From the NCBI GenBank assembly GCA_017535785.1, contig JAFXTN010000008.1, forward strand, positions 62,001 through 126,000: a stretch of DNA of 64,000 nt, written 5' to 3'. This document shows positions 38,899-48,280 of the stretch, in pieces. The DNA comes from Butyrivibrio sp. (GTDB lineage: Bacteria; Bacillota; Clostridia; Lachnospirales; Lachnospiraceae). Each line of letters opens with the position of its first letter. Position 1 is the stretch's first letter. Position numbers and translations under genes: made by a program. The notes under the pieces were generated by a model. That model was not told the origin of the DNA. It did no database searches and was given only the letters and a program-made list of their open reading frames with translations.

Positions 38899-39744
38899 TT
38901 GGGAGAGAGAATTAAGAAGAATACTGTTTTATCTTGCCTTATCATATTTGGTATTTTGATCCTTGTGCACGGCTTGGAAGCTATAGTTGTTCGTACGGAT
39001 GAGACTATACTCGGAGAGAATTTTATCAATAAGATCTTCGGCATTATCATTATATTTATTGTTTTGGATCTGCTTAAATGGCGCCCGGGAGATATAGGCT
39101 TTAAGGGTGAAAAGATCAGAAGAAGCCTTGGATTTGGCGTTTTTCTGGGACTTGCTACCTATATCGTTGCTTACTGTATTGAGATCATAATCCTAAGAAG
39201 CAGAGGCAGTGATGTATCTTTTGGCTTATTTACAACAGGCTTTTCGCTTACGGGTGAAACCACGATGCACGCAGGGATAGGTTTTGTTTTATTGTGCATT
39301 GTTTTTAACGTGATCAATGTGATCATGGAAGAAGGCGCGTTCAGAGGTCTTTTTAACAGGCTCATAAGACTGGATCATTCGCCTAAGTATGCATTGTTGT
39401 TTCAGGCGCTTCTTTTCGGCATGTGGCATATAGTGACCCCGCTCCATAATCTGGTCGACAAAGATATAGATTTCGGAGCTTTTGTGGGGCTGAGTGTCGG
39501 GTATTTCATTCTTGCCGGATTGATGGCTATTAAGTGGGGGCTTTTGTATCGTATGACGGGAAATCTGTATACGGGAATGGCAGACCACTTTTTTAACAAC
39601 TGCGTAGGTACCAATCTGCTTCATGTGATAACTGACGGCGGAGTAGATGAACTTATGATAGTCAGAGTCGTGATAGCACAGCTTTTGTCATTTGCTCTGG
39701 TGCTGGCGATAAGCAGGAAAACAAAGGGAAATCCTGATTTTTGA
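38899..39744 (+). CDS. CPBP-family intramembrane metalloprotease
   Basis: The 281-residue membrane protein has the CPBP (Abi) motifs EEGAFRGLFNRL (EExxxR) at about residues 144-155 and a second motif FGMWHI with its His, plus later spans. Family members cleave or modify prenylated or membrane peptides; some protect bacteriocin producers. The start is a TTG with GGAGG 8 nt upstream. It lies 15 nt after the cysteine-synthase-like gene and far from the lanthipeptide locus, so a link to it is not supported. Confidence 0.85.
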   Translation: MGERIKKNTVLSCLIIFGILILVHGLEAIVVRTDETILGENFINKIFGIIIIFIVLDLLKWRPGDIGFKGEKIRRSLGFGVFLGLATYIVAYCIEIIILRSRGSDVSFGLFTTGFSLTGETTMHAGIGFVLLCIVFNVINVIMEEGAFRGLFNRLIRLDHSPKYALLFQALLFGMWHIVTPLHNLVDKDIDFGAFVGLSVGYFILAGLMAIKWGLLYRMTGNLYTGMADHFFNNCVGTNLLHVITDGGVDELMIVRVVIAQLLSFALVLAISRKTKGNPDF

Positions 39745-39836
39745 CTGCTATGATGATAATTATAATGTGATGTGGTATAGTAATCTATGTTAAAATTTTA
39801 GTAGAGATATTTTTATAGGAAGAACTAGGAGCAAAT

Positions 39837-40928
39837 ATGAGTAAAGTTGCACTTATAACAGGTATTACAGGCCAGGACGGATCGTACCTTGCAGAGTTTC
39901 TTTTGGAGAAGGGATATGACGTTCACGGCATTATCAGAAGATCATCGGTAGATTTCAGAGAGAGGATCGCACATCTTGAGGGTAAGCCTCATTTCCATCT
40001 TCATTACGGAGATCTCGGCGATTCAATGAGCATCCTCGGAGTGGTTTCCAAAGTCAGACCCGATGAGATATACAACCTTGCTGCACAGTCACACGTTCAG
40101 GTATCATTTGATTCACCTGAGTTTACAGCCGATGTTGATGCTACAGGCGTTCTCAGAGTCCTTGAGGCGGTTCGCCAGTGCGGACTTGCAGAGACATGCC
40201 GTATCTATCAGGCTTCAACTTCAGAATTATACGGAAAGGTTGAGGAGGTTCCTCAGAACGAGAAGACTCCTTTCCATCCATACAGCCCATATGCGGTTGC
40301 AAAGCTCTATGGTTACTGGATCGTAAAAGAGTACAGAGAAGCGTACAACATGTTCTGCTGCTCAGGTATCCTTTTCAATCACGAGTCAGAGCGACGCGGT
40401 GAGACCTTCGTTACACGTAAGATCACACTTGCAGCATCACGTATTGCGCAGGGCAAGCAGGATAAATTGTATCTTGGTAATCTCTCAAGTCTTCGTGACT
40501 GGGGTTATGCCAAGGATTATGTTGAGTGTATGTGGCTCATTCTTCAGAATGATAAGCCTGAGGATTTCGTTATCGCTACAGGTGTTCAGCACTCAGTTCG
40601 TGAGTTTGCACAGCTTGCATTCCATTATGCCGGAATCGAGCTTGAATTTAAGGGCGAGGGCGCTGATGAGAAGGGTTACGACAAGGCTACAGGAAAGGTG
40701 CTCATCGAGGTATCACCTGATTTCTACAGACCTACAGACGTTGTAAACCTTTGGGGAGATCCCACTAAGGCTAAAGAGAAGCTTCACTGGAATCCTCAGA
40801 CCACTTCTTTTGAAGATCTCGTAAGGATCATGGTGGAACACGACATGGCTAAGGTTGCCGTTGAGAGAGCAAACGAGCACGTTGAATTCAATCTTGCGGA
40901 GTTCCTTGAAAAAGGTATAGATAAATAA
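39837..40928 (+). CDS. gmd: GDP-mannose 4,6-dehydratase
   Basis: The 363-residue protein has the NADP loop [26 protein letters not shown], the STSELYGK catalytic Ser/Thr region, [13 protein letters not shown] (YxxxK) and [16 protein letters not shown], all hallmarks of Gmd. It turns GDP-mannose into GDP-4-keto-6-deoxymannose. The next gene completes GDP-L-fucose synthesis, so the pair supplies fucose to the glycan cluster downstream. Confidence 0.95.
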   Translation: MSKVALITGITGQDGSYLAEFLLEKGYDVHGIIRRSSVDFRERIAHLEGKPHFHLHYGDLGDSMSILGVVSKVRPDEIYNLAAQSHVQVSFDSPEFTADVDATGVLRVLEAVRQCGLAETCRIYQASTSELYGKVEEVPQNEKTPFHPYSPYAVAKLYGYWIVKEYREAYNMFCCSGILFNHESERRGETFVTRKITLAASRIAQGKQDKLYLGNLSSLRDWGYAKDYVECMWLILQNDKPEDFVIATGVQHSVREFAQLAFHYAGIELEFKGEGADEKGYDKATGKVLIEVSPDFYRPTDVVNLWGDPTKAKEKLHWNPQTTSFEDLVRIMVEHDMAKVAVERANEHVEFNLAEFLEKGIDK

Positions 40929-40945
40929 AAAAAGAGGCGCATATC

Positions 40946-41890
40946 ATGATGGAAAAAAATGACAAGATCTACGTCGCAGGCCACAGAGGAATGGTTGGTT
41001 CGGCGATCGTCAGAGAACTTAAAGAGCAGGGATATTTCAATATAATCACAAGAACCCACAGCGAGCTTGATCTCACAAGACAGGATCAGGTTGAGAAGTT
41101 TTTTGCACAGGAGCAGCCTGACTATGTTTTCCTTGCAGCTGCCAAGGTTGGTGGTATCATGGGTAATTCGGAAGCACTTGCGGATTTCATGTATGAGAAC
41201 ATGATCCTTGAGATGAACGTTATCCACGCGGCATGGAAGAATGGCTGTAAGAAGCTTGAGTTCCTCGGTTCATCCTGTATTTATCCCAGAATGGCTCCAC
41301 AGCCTATGAAAGAGGATTGCCTTCTTACATCAGAGCTTGAGAAGACCAACGAAGCTTACGCGCTTGCGAAGATATCAGGACTTAAGTATTGTGAATACCT
41401 CAATACTCAGTACGGAACGGATTATATTTCGGTAATGCCGACCAATCTGTACGGACCAAACGACAATTATCATCCCACACATTCTCATGTTCTTCCTGCA
41501 CTTATCAGAAGATTCCATGAGGCCAAGGAGCAGAATCTTCCTTACGTAACATGTTGGGGAGACGGAAGTCCTTTGAGAGAGTTCCTTTATGTTGATGATC
41601 TTGCTAATCTGTGCGTATTTCTTATGAATAACTACAGTGGAAGCGAGACAGTCAATGCCGGAACCGGTAAAGAGCTTACGATAAAACAGCTTACTGAGAA
41701 GGTCGCAGCCATTGTCGGCTACACAGGTGAGATCAGATGGGATCCCACAAAGCCCAACGGAACGCCCAGAAAGCTTCTTGACGTATCAAAAGCCAAAGCG
41801 CTCGGATGGACATATAAGACAGAGCTTGATGACGGTATCAAGCTTGCGTACAAGGATTTCCTTGAGAATCCCATGCGTGCAGAGAGATAA
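40946..41890 (+). CDS. fcl: GDP-L-fucose synthase
   Basis: The 314-residue epimerase/reductase has GHRGMVGSAIV, a FLGSSCIYPR motif with catalytic Ser and Cys, and YALAKISGLKYCEYLN (YxxxK). It converts the Gmd product to GDP-L-fucose with NADPH. It starts 17 nt after gmd; two adjacent ATG codons are possible starts. A strong terminator follows. Confidence 0.95.
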   Translation: MMEKNDKIYVAGHRGMVGSAIVRELKEQGYFNIITRTHSELDLTRQDQVEKFFAQEQPDYVFLAAAKVGGIMGNSEALADFMYENMILEMNVIHAAWKNGCKKLEFLGSSCIYPRMAPQPMKEDCLLTSELEKTNEAYALAKISGLKYCEYLNTQYGTDYISVMPTNLYGPNDNYHPTHSHVLPALIRRFHEAKEQNLPYVTCWGDGSPLREFLYVDDLANLCVFLMNNYSGSETVNAGTGKELTIKQLTEKVAAIVGYTGEIRWDPTKPNGTPRKLLDVSKAKALGWTYKTELDDGIKLAYKDFLENPMRAER

Positions 41891-41903
41891 AGATTGGAAA
41901 ATG

Positions 41904-41941
41904 AAAACCCTCTACACAGTTGAGTTGTGTAGAGGGTTTTA
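41904..41941. terminator. Bidirectional terminator after fcl
   Basis: AAAACCCTCTACACA and TGTGTAGAGGGTTTT form a long perfect stem. It ends the gmd-fcl transcript and the converging minus-strand lipoprotein gene. Confidence 0.9.
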
Positions 41942-41957
41942 TTATTTGATTCAAAAT

Positions 41958-42785
41958 TTATTTTGGCAGATAAAGATTTACAAATATTACCTGATCGGCG
42001 TTTTCGCCGTTAAATGTTTCTGCGGGGATAGATAAATTGGACCATGAATCCCAGCTTGATTCGTATAAGCTGTTTCCGCTTAGTATTTTGCCGTCTTTAT
42101 CAAGTATAAGTCCGCAACCTGTTTTGGTGCTGTAGGAATACATATGCTCCGGATCGGAAACTACCTCGGATTTAATACTGTAATTTCCGGAATCACCTTT
42201 GTCTAGTTTTGCGGAGATTTCGTATGGAGTATATTCTAAGTCAAGAGGCTGGATTTCAACCTTGTTCCACTTGATGTTTCCGGAAGGAACCTTTTCTAAC
42301 AATTCCAAAGTAATTGCTACAGTGTTACCTGCCCAGATTTCAATATCATCAGTGAAGATGTCCTGTATATAGGTACCGTCTACGCCTTCAACATTACCGT
42401 CCAATGATAACTTGATATTCTGATCGGTTGTATTGGTAAATGCTACGACCAAATGGTGGTATTCTACGCTTACCATATTCTGAGTGTCAATATAAGTTCC
42501 TTCAGAAACTACGATGCCGTCTGTCGGCATGTATTCAGCTTCCCAATTTACTTTTGAATAATTTGTTGTTAAAGCATCAAGCTTTTTCCGGACCTCATCT
42601 GAAATAGGATATTCCTCTTCGGATTTCTTACCGAATTCTATTTCGGCTGTATTTTCGGTAGCTGCAGCTTCAGTGCCCTGTTCGGGTGATGACTCAGCGC
42701 TTTCTTTCTTTGAACCGCATGCGGCAAGCATTGTCACAGTTCCCAATAATGCAAGTGTAAGTCCAAGTAATCTAGTCTTTTTCAT
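41958..42785 (-). CDS. Predicted lipoprotein of unknown function (275 aa)
   Basis: A lipobox (GTVTMLAACGSKK) is followed by a Glu/Ala-rich linker and a domain with alternating hydrophobic strands (VEYHHLVVAFTNTTDQNIKL, AGNTVAITLELLEK). This looks like an immunoglobulin-like or FxLYD-type fold, but I cannot name it. It differs from the paralog array: it lacks the YETYxLSxDG and FTxK motifs. AGGAGG lies 8 nt before the ATG. The gene stands alone on the minus strand. Confidence 0.75.
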   Translation of the reverse strand: MKKTRLLGLTLALLGTVTMLAACGSKKESAESSPEQGTEAAATENTAEIEFGKKSEEEYPISDEVRKKLDALTTNYSKVNWEAEYMPTDGIVVSEGTYIDTQNMVSVEYHHLVVAFTNTTDQNIKLSLDGNVEGVDGTYIQDIFTDDIEIWAGNTVAITLELLEKVPSGNIKWNKVEIQPLDLEYTPYEISAKLDKGDSGNYSIKSEVVSDPEHMYSYSTKTGCGLILDKDGKILSGNSLYESSWDSWSNLSIPAETFNGENADQVIFVNLYLPK

Positions 42786-42891
42786 ATTATGTCCTCCTAT
42801 ATTATGTTGATTAGATTTTAAGGCTTCTGCAAAATAAAGTAAAGATTCTATTGTGAAAATATGAATTATTTTTTAATTATAGGCAAAATAA

Positions 42892-42932
42892 AACCTTTAC
42901 ACATCATAAACAATCATAAATGTGTAAAGGTT
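42892..42932. repeat. 13-bp perfect inverted repeat in the intergenic region
   Basis: AACCTTTACACAT (42892-42904) and ATGTGTAAAGGTT (42920-42932) are separated by 15 bp. On the minus strand it is followed by a T-rich run, but no minus-strand gene lies to its right. It may instead be an operator or RNA structure near the divergent starts. Confidence 0.6.
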
Positions 42933-42974
42933 GCAGGTAGTATATGCTTTTTTCCAAGAATATCCCGCAGAAAT

Positions 42975-43003
42975 TTGAAAGACAGGCCCTTTAAGTGTAA
43001 AAT
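42975..43003 (+). promoter_or_regulatory. Promoter of the polysaccharide operon
   Basis: TTGAAA (42975-42980) and TAAAAT (42998-43003) are 17 bp apart, 90 bp before the first glycosyltransferase. The rest of the 42786-43092 gap holds the inverted repeat at 42892 and no gene. Confidence 0.6.
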
Positions 43004-43092
43004 ACTGAATAGAGTGGGATTTTATAACTTGTGGCAGAAGAGGGCACAGGCTTTTGAATGTCCGAGAATATGAATCAGGAGTAAAAACAATA

Positions 43093-44031
43093 ATGAAGCT
43101 ACTTAGTGTTGTTGTTCCCTGTTACAACGAGCAGGAGAATATCGCGGATTTCTACAACGAGCTTTTAAAGAACGAGCCTTTTTTAAAGGAAAAAGATATT
43201 GAGCTCGAGATCATATATATCGATGACGGTTCTTCCGATAACACGCAGGAAGAAATTGTACGTCTGCATGAGAAGGACGCAAGAGTTCATCTTGTCGGTT
43301 TTTCCAAGAATTTCGGAAAAGAGTCTGCTATGTATGCGGGACTTCAGAAGTCCAAGGGCGACTATGTGGTGATCATGGACTGTGACCTTCAGGATCCGCC
43401 TTCTCTTTTACCTGAGATGATAAAAGCGGTGATGGATGAAGGATACGACAGCGTAGCCACGAGAAGAGTCAGCAGAAAGGGAGAGCCTCCCATCAGATCC
43501 TTCTTTGCAAGGATGTTCTACAAGCTTATCAATAAGATCTCAAACGCGGAGATCGTCGACGGAGCAAGGGATTACAGACTAATGACCCGCAAATTTGTTG
43601 ACGCTGTCCTCTCTATGGAGGAGTACAACAGATTTTCCAAGGGAATATTCGGCTGGGTCGGATTTAAGAATAAATGGATAGAGTTTGAGAATATTGAGAG
43701 GAGAAAGGGCGAGACCAAGTGGTCTTTCTGGAAGCTCTTTGTCTATGCGATCGACGGTATCACTGCCTTTTCAACGACGCCTCTTGCGATGGCATCTGTT
43801 TTTGGCATGTTGTGCTGTCTGGTAGCATTTTGCTTCATCATCTTTATCATAGTAAGACAGCTTACTGTGGGCGATCCTCACGGCGAGGTGGGCTGGGCAT
43901 CAATGGCCAGCATTATCCTGTTTGTGGGAGGACTTCAGCTCTTTTTCGTGGGAGTTGTGGGCCAGTACCTGTCCAAGACGTATCTTGAAGTTAAGAAGCG
44001 TCCTTTATACATAGTAAAAGAGGAGCTGTGA
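43093..44031 (+). CDS. GT2 glycosyltransferase with C-terminal membrane spans (polyprenyl-phosphate glycosyltransferase type)
   Basis: The 312-residue enzyme has LSVVVPCYNEQENI, the DDGSSDNT and MDCDLQDPP nucleotide-sugar motifs and two C-terminal spans, the plan of DPM1/GtrB-type enzymes that load a sugar onto polyprenyl phosphate. Such carriers donate sugars to GT-C transferases outside the membrane, and two GT-C-like proteins are encoded further along. The ATG at 43093 is behind CAGGAG; the upstream in-frame ATG overlaps the leader. Confidence 0.9.
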   Translation: MKLLSVVVPCYNEQENIADFYNELLKNEPFLKEKDIELEIIYIDDGSSDNTQEEIVRLHEKDARVHLVGFSKNFGKESAMYAGLQKSKGDYVVIMDCDLQDPPSLLPEMIKAVMDEGYDSVATRRVSRKGEPPIRSFFARMFYKLINKISNAEIVDGARDYRLMTRKFVDAVLSMEEYNRFSKGIFGWVGFKNKWIEFENIERRKGETKWSFWKLFVYAIDGITAFSTTPLAMASVFGMLCCLVAFCFIIFIIVRQLTVGDPHGEVGWASMASIILFVGGLQLFFVGVVGQYLSKTYLEVKKRPLYIVKEEL

Positions 44032-44777
44032 TGGTAAGTATTATCGTGCCGGTCTACAATGCGGCAAAATATATAGAAGATACCATAGCTATGGTGTGCA
44101 ATCAGACATATAAGGATTGGGAACTGATCCTGGTGGATGATGCTTCAAGAGACGGAAGCGCAGACATTATCGAGGAATATATCAAGGATCAGGGCAAGCG
44201 CATCAAGCTTATCAGAAAAGAAAAAAATGAGGGAGCGGCGGCTGCGAGAAACACAGGAATTGACGCTTCTGTCGGAAGATACATAGCTTTCCTTGATGCC
44301 GATGATGTTTGGGAGATGGACAAGTTAGAAAAGCAGATTGCTTTCATGGAAGAGACGGGAGCAGCTTTTTCTTTTCACTCTTATGAATTTGGAGATGAGA
44401 AGGCACGGCCTACCGGAAAGATTGTTCATGCGCCCGCGACGCTTAATTTCAGGCAGGCGCTTTCGAGAACCGTGATATTTACGACTACGGTCATGTTTGA
44501 CACGGAAAAGATAGATATGGAAATAATCCACATGCCGATGGTCCCGAGCGAGGATACGGCTACGTGGTGGAGGATACTCAAGAGCGGCATCATAGCTTAC
44601 GGACTTGATGAGAACCTTGCGATCTACAGAAGGCCGCCAAAGTCTCTTTCGTCCAATAAGCTTATCGCTATGGAAAGAATTTGGTTTTTATACAGAAATA
44701 TAGCCAACCTGTCGGTGTTGGAATCTTTATTTTACTTTGGAGGATGGGCTGTCAGAGCGACTCTTCGCAGACTGTAA
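44031..44777 (+). CDS. GT2 glycosyltransferase
   Basis: The 248-residue cytoplasmic enzyme has VSIIVPVYNAAKYIED, LVDDASRDGS, AAARNTGIDAS and FLDADDVWEM motifs of the GT-A fold. Its ATG shares one base with the preceding stop (TGATG), so expression is coupled. It adds a sugar to the growing repeat unit; donor and acceptor are unknown. Confidence 0.9.
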   Translation: MVSIIVPVYNAAKYIEDTIAMVCNQTYKDWELILVDDASRDGSADIIEEYIKDQGKRIKLIRKEKNEGAAAARNTGIDASVGRYIAFLDADDVWEMDKLEKQIAFMEETGAAFSFHSYEFGDEKARPTGKIVHAPATLNFRQALSRTVIFTTTVMFDTEKIDMEIIHMPMVPSEDTATWWRILKSGIIAYGLDENLAIYRRPPKSLSSNKLIAMERIWFLYRNIANLSVLESLFYFGGWAVRATLRRL

Positions 44778-44846
44778 AAGAGGACAATGATATAATCGGT
44801 GCCGAATGAATAATTTGCGAGAAAGATGACGGTCATAGGGAATAAT

Positions 44847-46292
44847 ATGAAACGTTCTGAATCATCAAGAAGAATAACAGTTTTGCTGTTGGGATTTGTG
44901 GGGCTTGCTATGCAGACTGCGGTTTACGCATGGCTTTGGTTTAGTGTTTATTATCCGATCTTACATGATTGGAGAAGAAAAACTCTTCAGCTGGATCAGG
45001 AGACGGGGGAATATGTTCTTGTAGGCGATTGGTACATGGGTCGAGGACTTACGTATACAATATGGGGCCACATATTCACACTACTTCTTTATTTTGTATT
45101 GCTGATAGTTATTTCTAATGCTTATGGCGGACTTAAAATAGGCTACCTTAAGCCATTGGATGTTTTTTTGTCACAGATCTTTATATTGTTTTTGGTAAAT
45201 TTCTTTACTTACGCCCAGTTTTTGATCATTAGAATTCAGTATGTTGATGTCCTTCCGATGCTGGGAATGTTCCTGATTCAGTTATTGATATCTTTTGCGT
45301 GGGCATACATAACAAACGCTATTTATATGCGGATATTCCCGCCCAGAAGGCTTCTCCTTGTAAACGGCGAGTATGCTGCGGATGATATTATCAGTAAATT
45401 TGATACAAGAAAAGATAAGTACACTATTGTAAAAAAGATCAATATTTCCGAGGGTATTGATAAGGTATACGAAGAATGCCTTGGAGATTACGACGGAGTT
45501 ATCATCTGGGATGTTCCGAGCCAATACAGGAACGGGCTTGTTAAATACTGCTATGGCAGAAATATAAGAATATATGTGATGCCCAAGATAACGGATGTGC
45601 TGCTAAAAGGATCATCGCAGCTTCATGTTTTTGATACACCGGTTCTTTTGCTTAGAGAATATTCCATCAAGATTGAGCAGAGATTTATAAAAAGATTCCT
45701 TGATATCTTGATATCTCTTTTGCTTATTATCATTACTTCGCCGCTTATGCTGATCGCAGCGATCGTGACCAAGCTATACGACGGAGGCCCGATCCTTTAC
45801 AAACAGGTAAGGTGCACCAAGGATAGGCGCGAGTTTAAGATAATGAAATTCAGAAGTATGAGTGTGGATGCGGAAAAGGACGGAGTTGCAAGACTTGCGG
45901 CCAAGAACGATTCGAGGATCACTCCTTTTGGTAAGTTTATCAGGGCGTGCAGGATTGATGAGCTTCCTCAGCTCTTTAACATTCTCATCGGAGATATGTC
46001 TTTTATCGGACCTAGACCGGAGAGACCTGAGATCATAGATCAGTACATGGAAGAGATGCCTGAATTTGCGTTCAGGACCAAGGTTAAAGCAGGACTTACG
46101 GGATATGCGCAGGTTTACGGCAAGTACAACACAACGCCGTATGACAAGCTTAAGCTTGATCTTACTTATATAGAGAACTATTCGCTTTGGCTCGATCTTA
46201 AGATTGCGCTGCTTACACCCAAGATCCTTATTACTCCCGATGCAACGGAGGGAATTGAGGATGACCAGATTACTGCCAAGAAGAACTCATAA
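44847..46292 (+). CDS. Polyprenyl-phosphate sugar-phosphate transferase (initiating enzyme)
   Basis: The 481-residue protein has about four N-terminal spans, a nucleotide-fold middle domain, and the C-terminal bacterial sugar transferase domain with KRFLDILISLL, ILYKQVR, IMKFRSM, RIDELPQLFNIL and SFIGPRPERPE. It would start each repeat unit by moving a sugar phosphate from a UDP-sugar to undecaprenyl phosphate. The start is set at the ATG at 44847; an ATG 7 codons earlier is also in frame. This anchors the cluster as a Wzx/Wzy- or Eps-type polysaccharide pathway. Confidence 0.9.
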   Translation: MKRSESSRRITVLLLGFVGLAMQTAVYAWLWFSVYYPILHDWRRKTLQLDQETGEYVLVGDWYMGRGLTYTIWGHIFTLLLYFVLLIVISNAYGGLKIGYLKPLDVFLSQIFILFLVNFFTYAQFLIIRIQYVDVLPMLGMFLIQLLISFAWAYITNAIYMRIFPPRRLLLVNGEYAADDIISKFDTRKDKYTIVKKINISEGIDKVYEECLGDYDGVIIWDVPSQYRNGLVKYCYGRNIRIYVMPKITDVLLKGSSQLHVFDTPVLLLREYSIKIEQRFIKRFLDILISLLLIIITSPLMLIAAIVTKLYDGGPILYKQVRCTKDRREFKIMKFRSMSVDAEKDGVARLAAKNDSRITPFGKFIRACRIDELPQLFNILIGDMSFIGPRPERPEIIDQYMEEMPEFAFRTKVKAGLTGYAQVYGKYNTTPYDKLKLDLTYIENYSLWLDLKIALLTPKILITPDATEGIEDDQITAKKNS

Positions 46293-46313
46293 TGCGATAC
46301 GGAGACTTGATAT

Positions 46314-47429
46314 ATGGACAGAAGCAAGAATAAGTACATGGATGAAACATTGGATCTTAAGAGTTTCTACCTCAGATCATTGAAAAAGATATGGATAATA
46401 CCCGTTGTGGCGCTTATCGGCGCTCTTATCGCGGCGTGCATCTATCATTTAGTCACGGTGACTTTGGGACCCGGAAAGCAGTATGAAGCTAAGGCCGGTT
46501 TCTATATCACATATGCGCCCGAAGCGTATCTTACCACTGATACAGGCGGAACTATGATAGATTATTACAATTCATATACGTGGGCCAATGATATCCTGCC
46601 CTCGGATGATGTTCTTCCCGTGACAATGGAAAAGCTGAAAGCGGCCGGTGTTGATATCTCCAAGGAAGAGGTCCTTTCTTCGACACTTGCGGAGTCTCCC
46701 GCCGATTATCGCTTTGTCACTGTCACTGTCAAAAACAGCGACAAAGAGATCATAGATAAGATCTTGGATGCGACGGTTGAAAGCCTTCAGGAATTTCCGC
46801 CCAAAAGCTTAATGAATGCCGTGGAGTCCGTATCTGTTATTTCAAGAAGCGAAGTAAAACCTGCCAAGGTTGATAACAGGATCGGTATTGCTGCAGCATT
46901 TGGCGCTGTTGTCGGAGCTCTTTTGGCTATTCTGGGAATTCTTTTGCTTGATGCGTTGGATGATGCGGTATATGTACCCGAGGAATGCGAGAGAAGGTAC
47001 AAGATTCCGGTTCTCGGCGTTATTTCCGATAAAGGCGATATATGTGACATGCTCAAGAATGAGCTCACAGCTGCGTTTGAGAAATATGCTTCCAAAGTGG
47101 AGGATGCATATTTTATCTCTACGGACAGCTTGGATGATTATGAGAGATCGGGAAAAGATCTTGATGCGCTCAAGAATGTTCTCGGAAACGGAAGATGCGA
47201 GAGTGTTTCCAAGCTCACACCTATGGAAGTGCCGGGCAAGGTGCTTGAGAATTACAGGAAAATAGGCGGCTCCGACGGAGTTATCCTTGGTATTCCCATG
47301 GGCAAAAAGAACGGTTGCATGACAGAGCATGTTATCTCACAGCTTAAAAAGCATGACTGTCCAGTACTGGGAACGATCATCGTTCGCGCCGACGAGAAAT
47401 TTATAAAAAAATACTACGGAGTGAGATAA
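46314..47429 (+). CDS. Chain-length determinant (Wzz-like) membrane protein
   Basis: The 371-residue protein has one span at about residues 28-50 and another near 191-211, with the external domain between them, as in Wzz/CapA proteins that set polysaccharide length. The cytoplasmic tail of about 150 residues is Rossmann-like in feel but lacks a Walker A, so it is not a tyrosine kinase. The stop is directly followed by the next start. Confidence 0.8.
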   Translation: MDRSKNKYMDETLDLKSFYLRSLKKIWIIPVVALIGALIAACIYHLVTVTLGPGKQYEAKAGFYITYAPEAYLTTDTGGTMIDYYNSYTWANDILPSDDVLPVTMEKLKAAGVDISKEEVLSSTLAESPADYRFVTVTVKNSDKEIIDKILDATVESLQEFPPKSLMNAVESVSVISRSEVKPAKVDNRIGIAAAFGAVVGALLAILGILLLDALDDAVYVPEECERRYKIPVLGVISDKGDICDMLKNELTAAFEKYASKVEDAYFISTDSLDDYERSGKDLDALKNVLGNGRCESVSKLTPMEVPGKVLENYRKIGGSDGVILGIPMGKKNGCMTEHVISQLKKHDCPVLGTIIVRADEKFIKKYYGVR

Positions 47430-48245
47430 ATGTCCGACAGACTTGAAATACTCATATCTGCCGTAAACAAAGCGGTGGATGAATTACCGGGAAAAATGAA
47501 AATAGAAACGGATGCCGTTATTGTCAATCAGGTTCCTGATGTGGACGGAAGCGGCGCCGATAAGGACGAGATGATAGTAGCACAGAGCGGTATATGCAAG
47601 GTGCTCACAAGACATGCAAAGGGTGTCGGATTATCAAGAAACATGGCACTTGATACTGCGAGCCATGAGATCATCCATTTCGGAGATGACGACATAGTTT
47701 ATGATGAGGGATATTCCCAGAAGATCGTAGATGAATTCGATAAGCATCCGGAAGCGGATATCCTTCTTTTTAACGTGAAGGCTCAGCCGGGCAGGGAAAC
47801 CTATTGGAATGAGGATTTTGCCAAGATCACGTGGAAGAATTACGGAAGATATCCGGCTTATGCGATCGCGGCAAGGAGAGAAAAGCTTCTCCGGGCCGGA
47901 GTCAGATATTCGCTTTTATTTGGCGGCGGTGCAGAATTTATGAACGGAGAGGATTCGCTCTTTTTGCATGACTGTTTAAAGGCGGGACTTTCAATGTACA
48001 GAACACCTGTGGCGCTTGGACATGAGCTGTCCGGAGAATCCACATGGTTTAAGGGATATACCGAGAAATTCTTTTTTGACCGCGGAGTTTTGTATCATTT
48101 CCTCTACGGAAATCTGGCCAAGATATTTGGATTTAGATATTTGCTTAAGAACAGTACAAAGATGTGCAAGGAAATGGGGCTGTTTAAGTGCTACGGACTT
48201 CTTGCAAAAGGTGTAAATCACGGAAAAAAGATAAAAGCGAGATGA
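47430..48245 (+). CDS. Divergent GT2-like glycosyltransferase
   Basis: The 271-residue protein lacks the usual VPVYN start, but it has GVGLSRNMALDTA and HFGDDDIVYDEGY, which match the GT2 core from the second motif on. It is shorter at the front than standard GT2 enzymes yet has a good start directly after the previous stop. Donor unknown. Confidence 0.75.
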   Translation: MSDRLEILISAVNKAVDELPGKMKIETDAVIVNQVPDVDGSGADKDEMIVAQSGICKVLTRHAKGVGLSRNMALDTASHEIIHFGDDDIVYDEGYSQKIVDEFDKHPEADILLFNVKAQPGRETYWNEDFAKITWKNYGRYPAYAIAARREKLLRAGVRYSLLFGGGAEFMNGEDSLFLHDCLKAGLSMYRTPVALGHELSGESTWFKGYTEKFFFDRGVLYHFLYGNLAKIFGFRYLLKNSTKMCKEMGLFKCYGLLAKGVNHGKKIKAR

Positions 48246-48280
48246 TCTTTGTTAAGACGATATATGTCGAGAGGATATAG

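Noticed and set aside
38899-39744. CPBP protease as lanthipeptide immunity protein
   Set aside because: Some CPBP proteins have such roles, but this one is about 14 kb from the locus in an unrelated gene context.
42861-43073. A 70-codon plus-strand frame upstream of the polysaccharide operon
   Set aside because: It runs through the inverted repeat and the predicted promoter and has no ribosome site.
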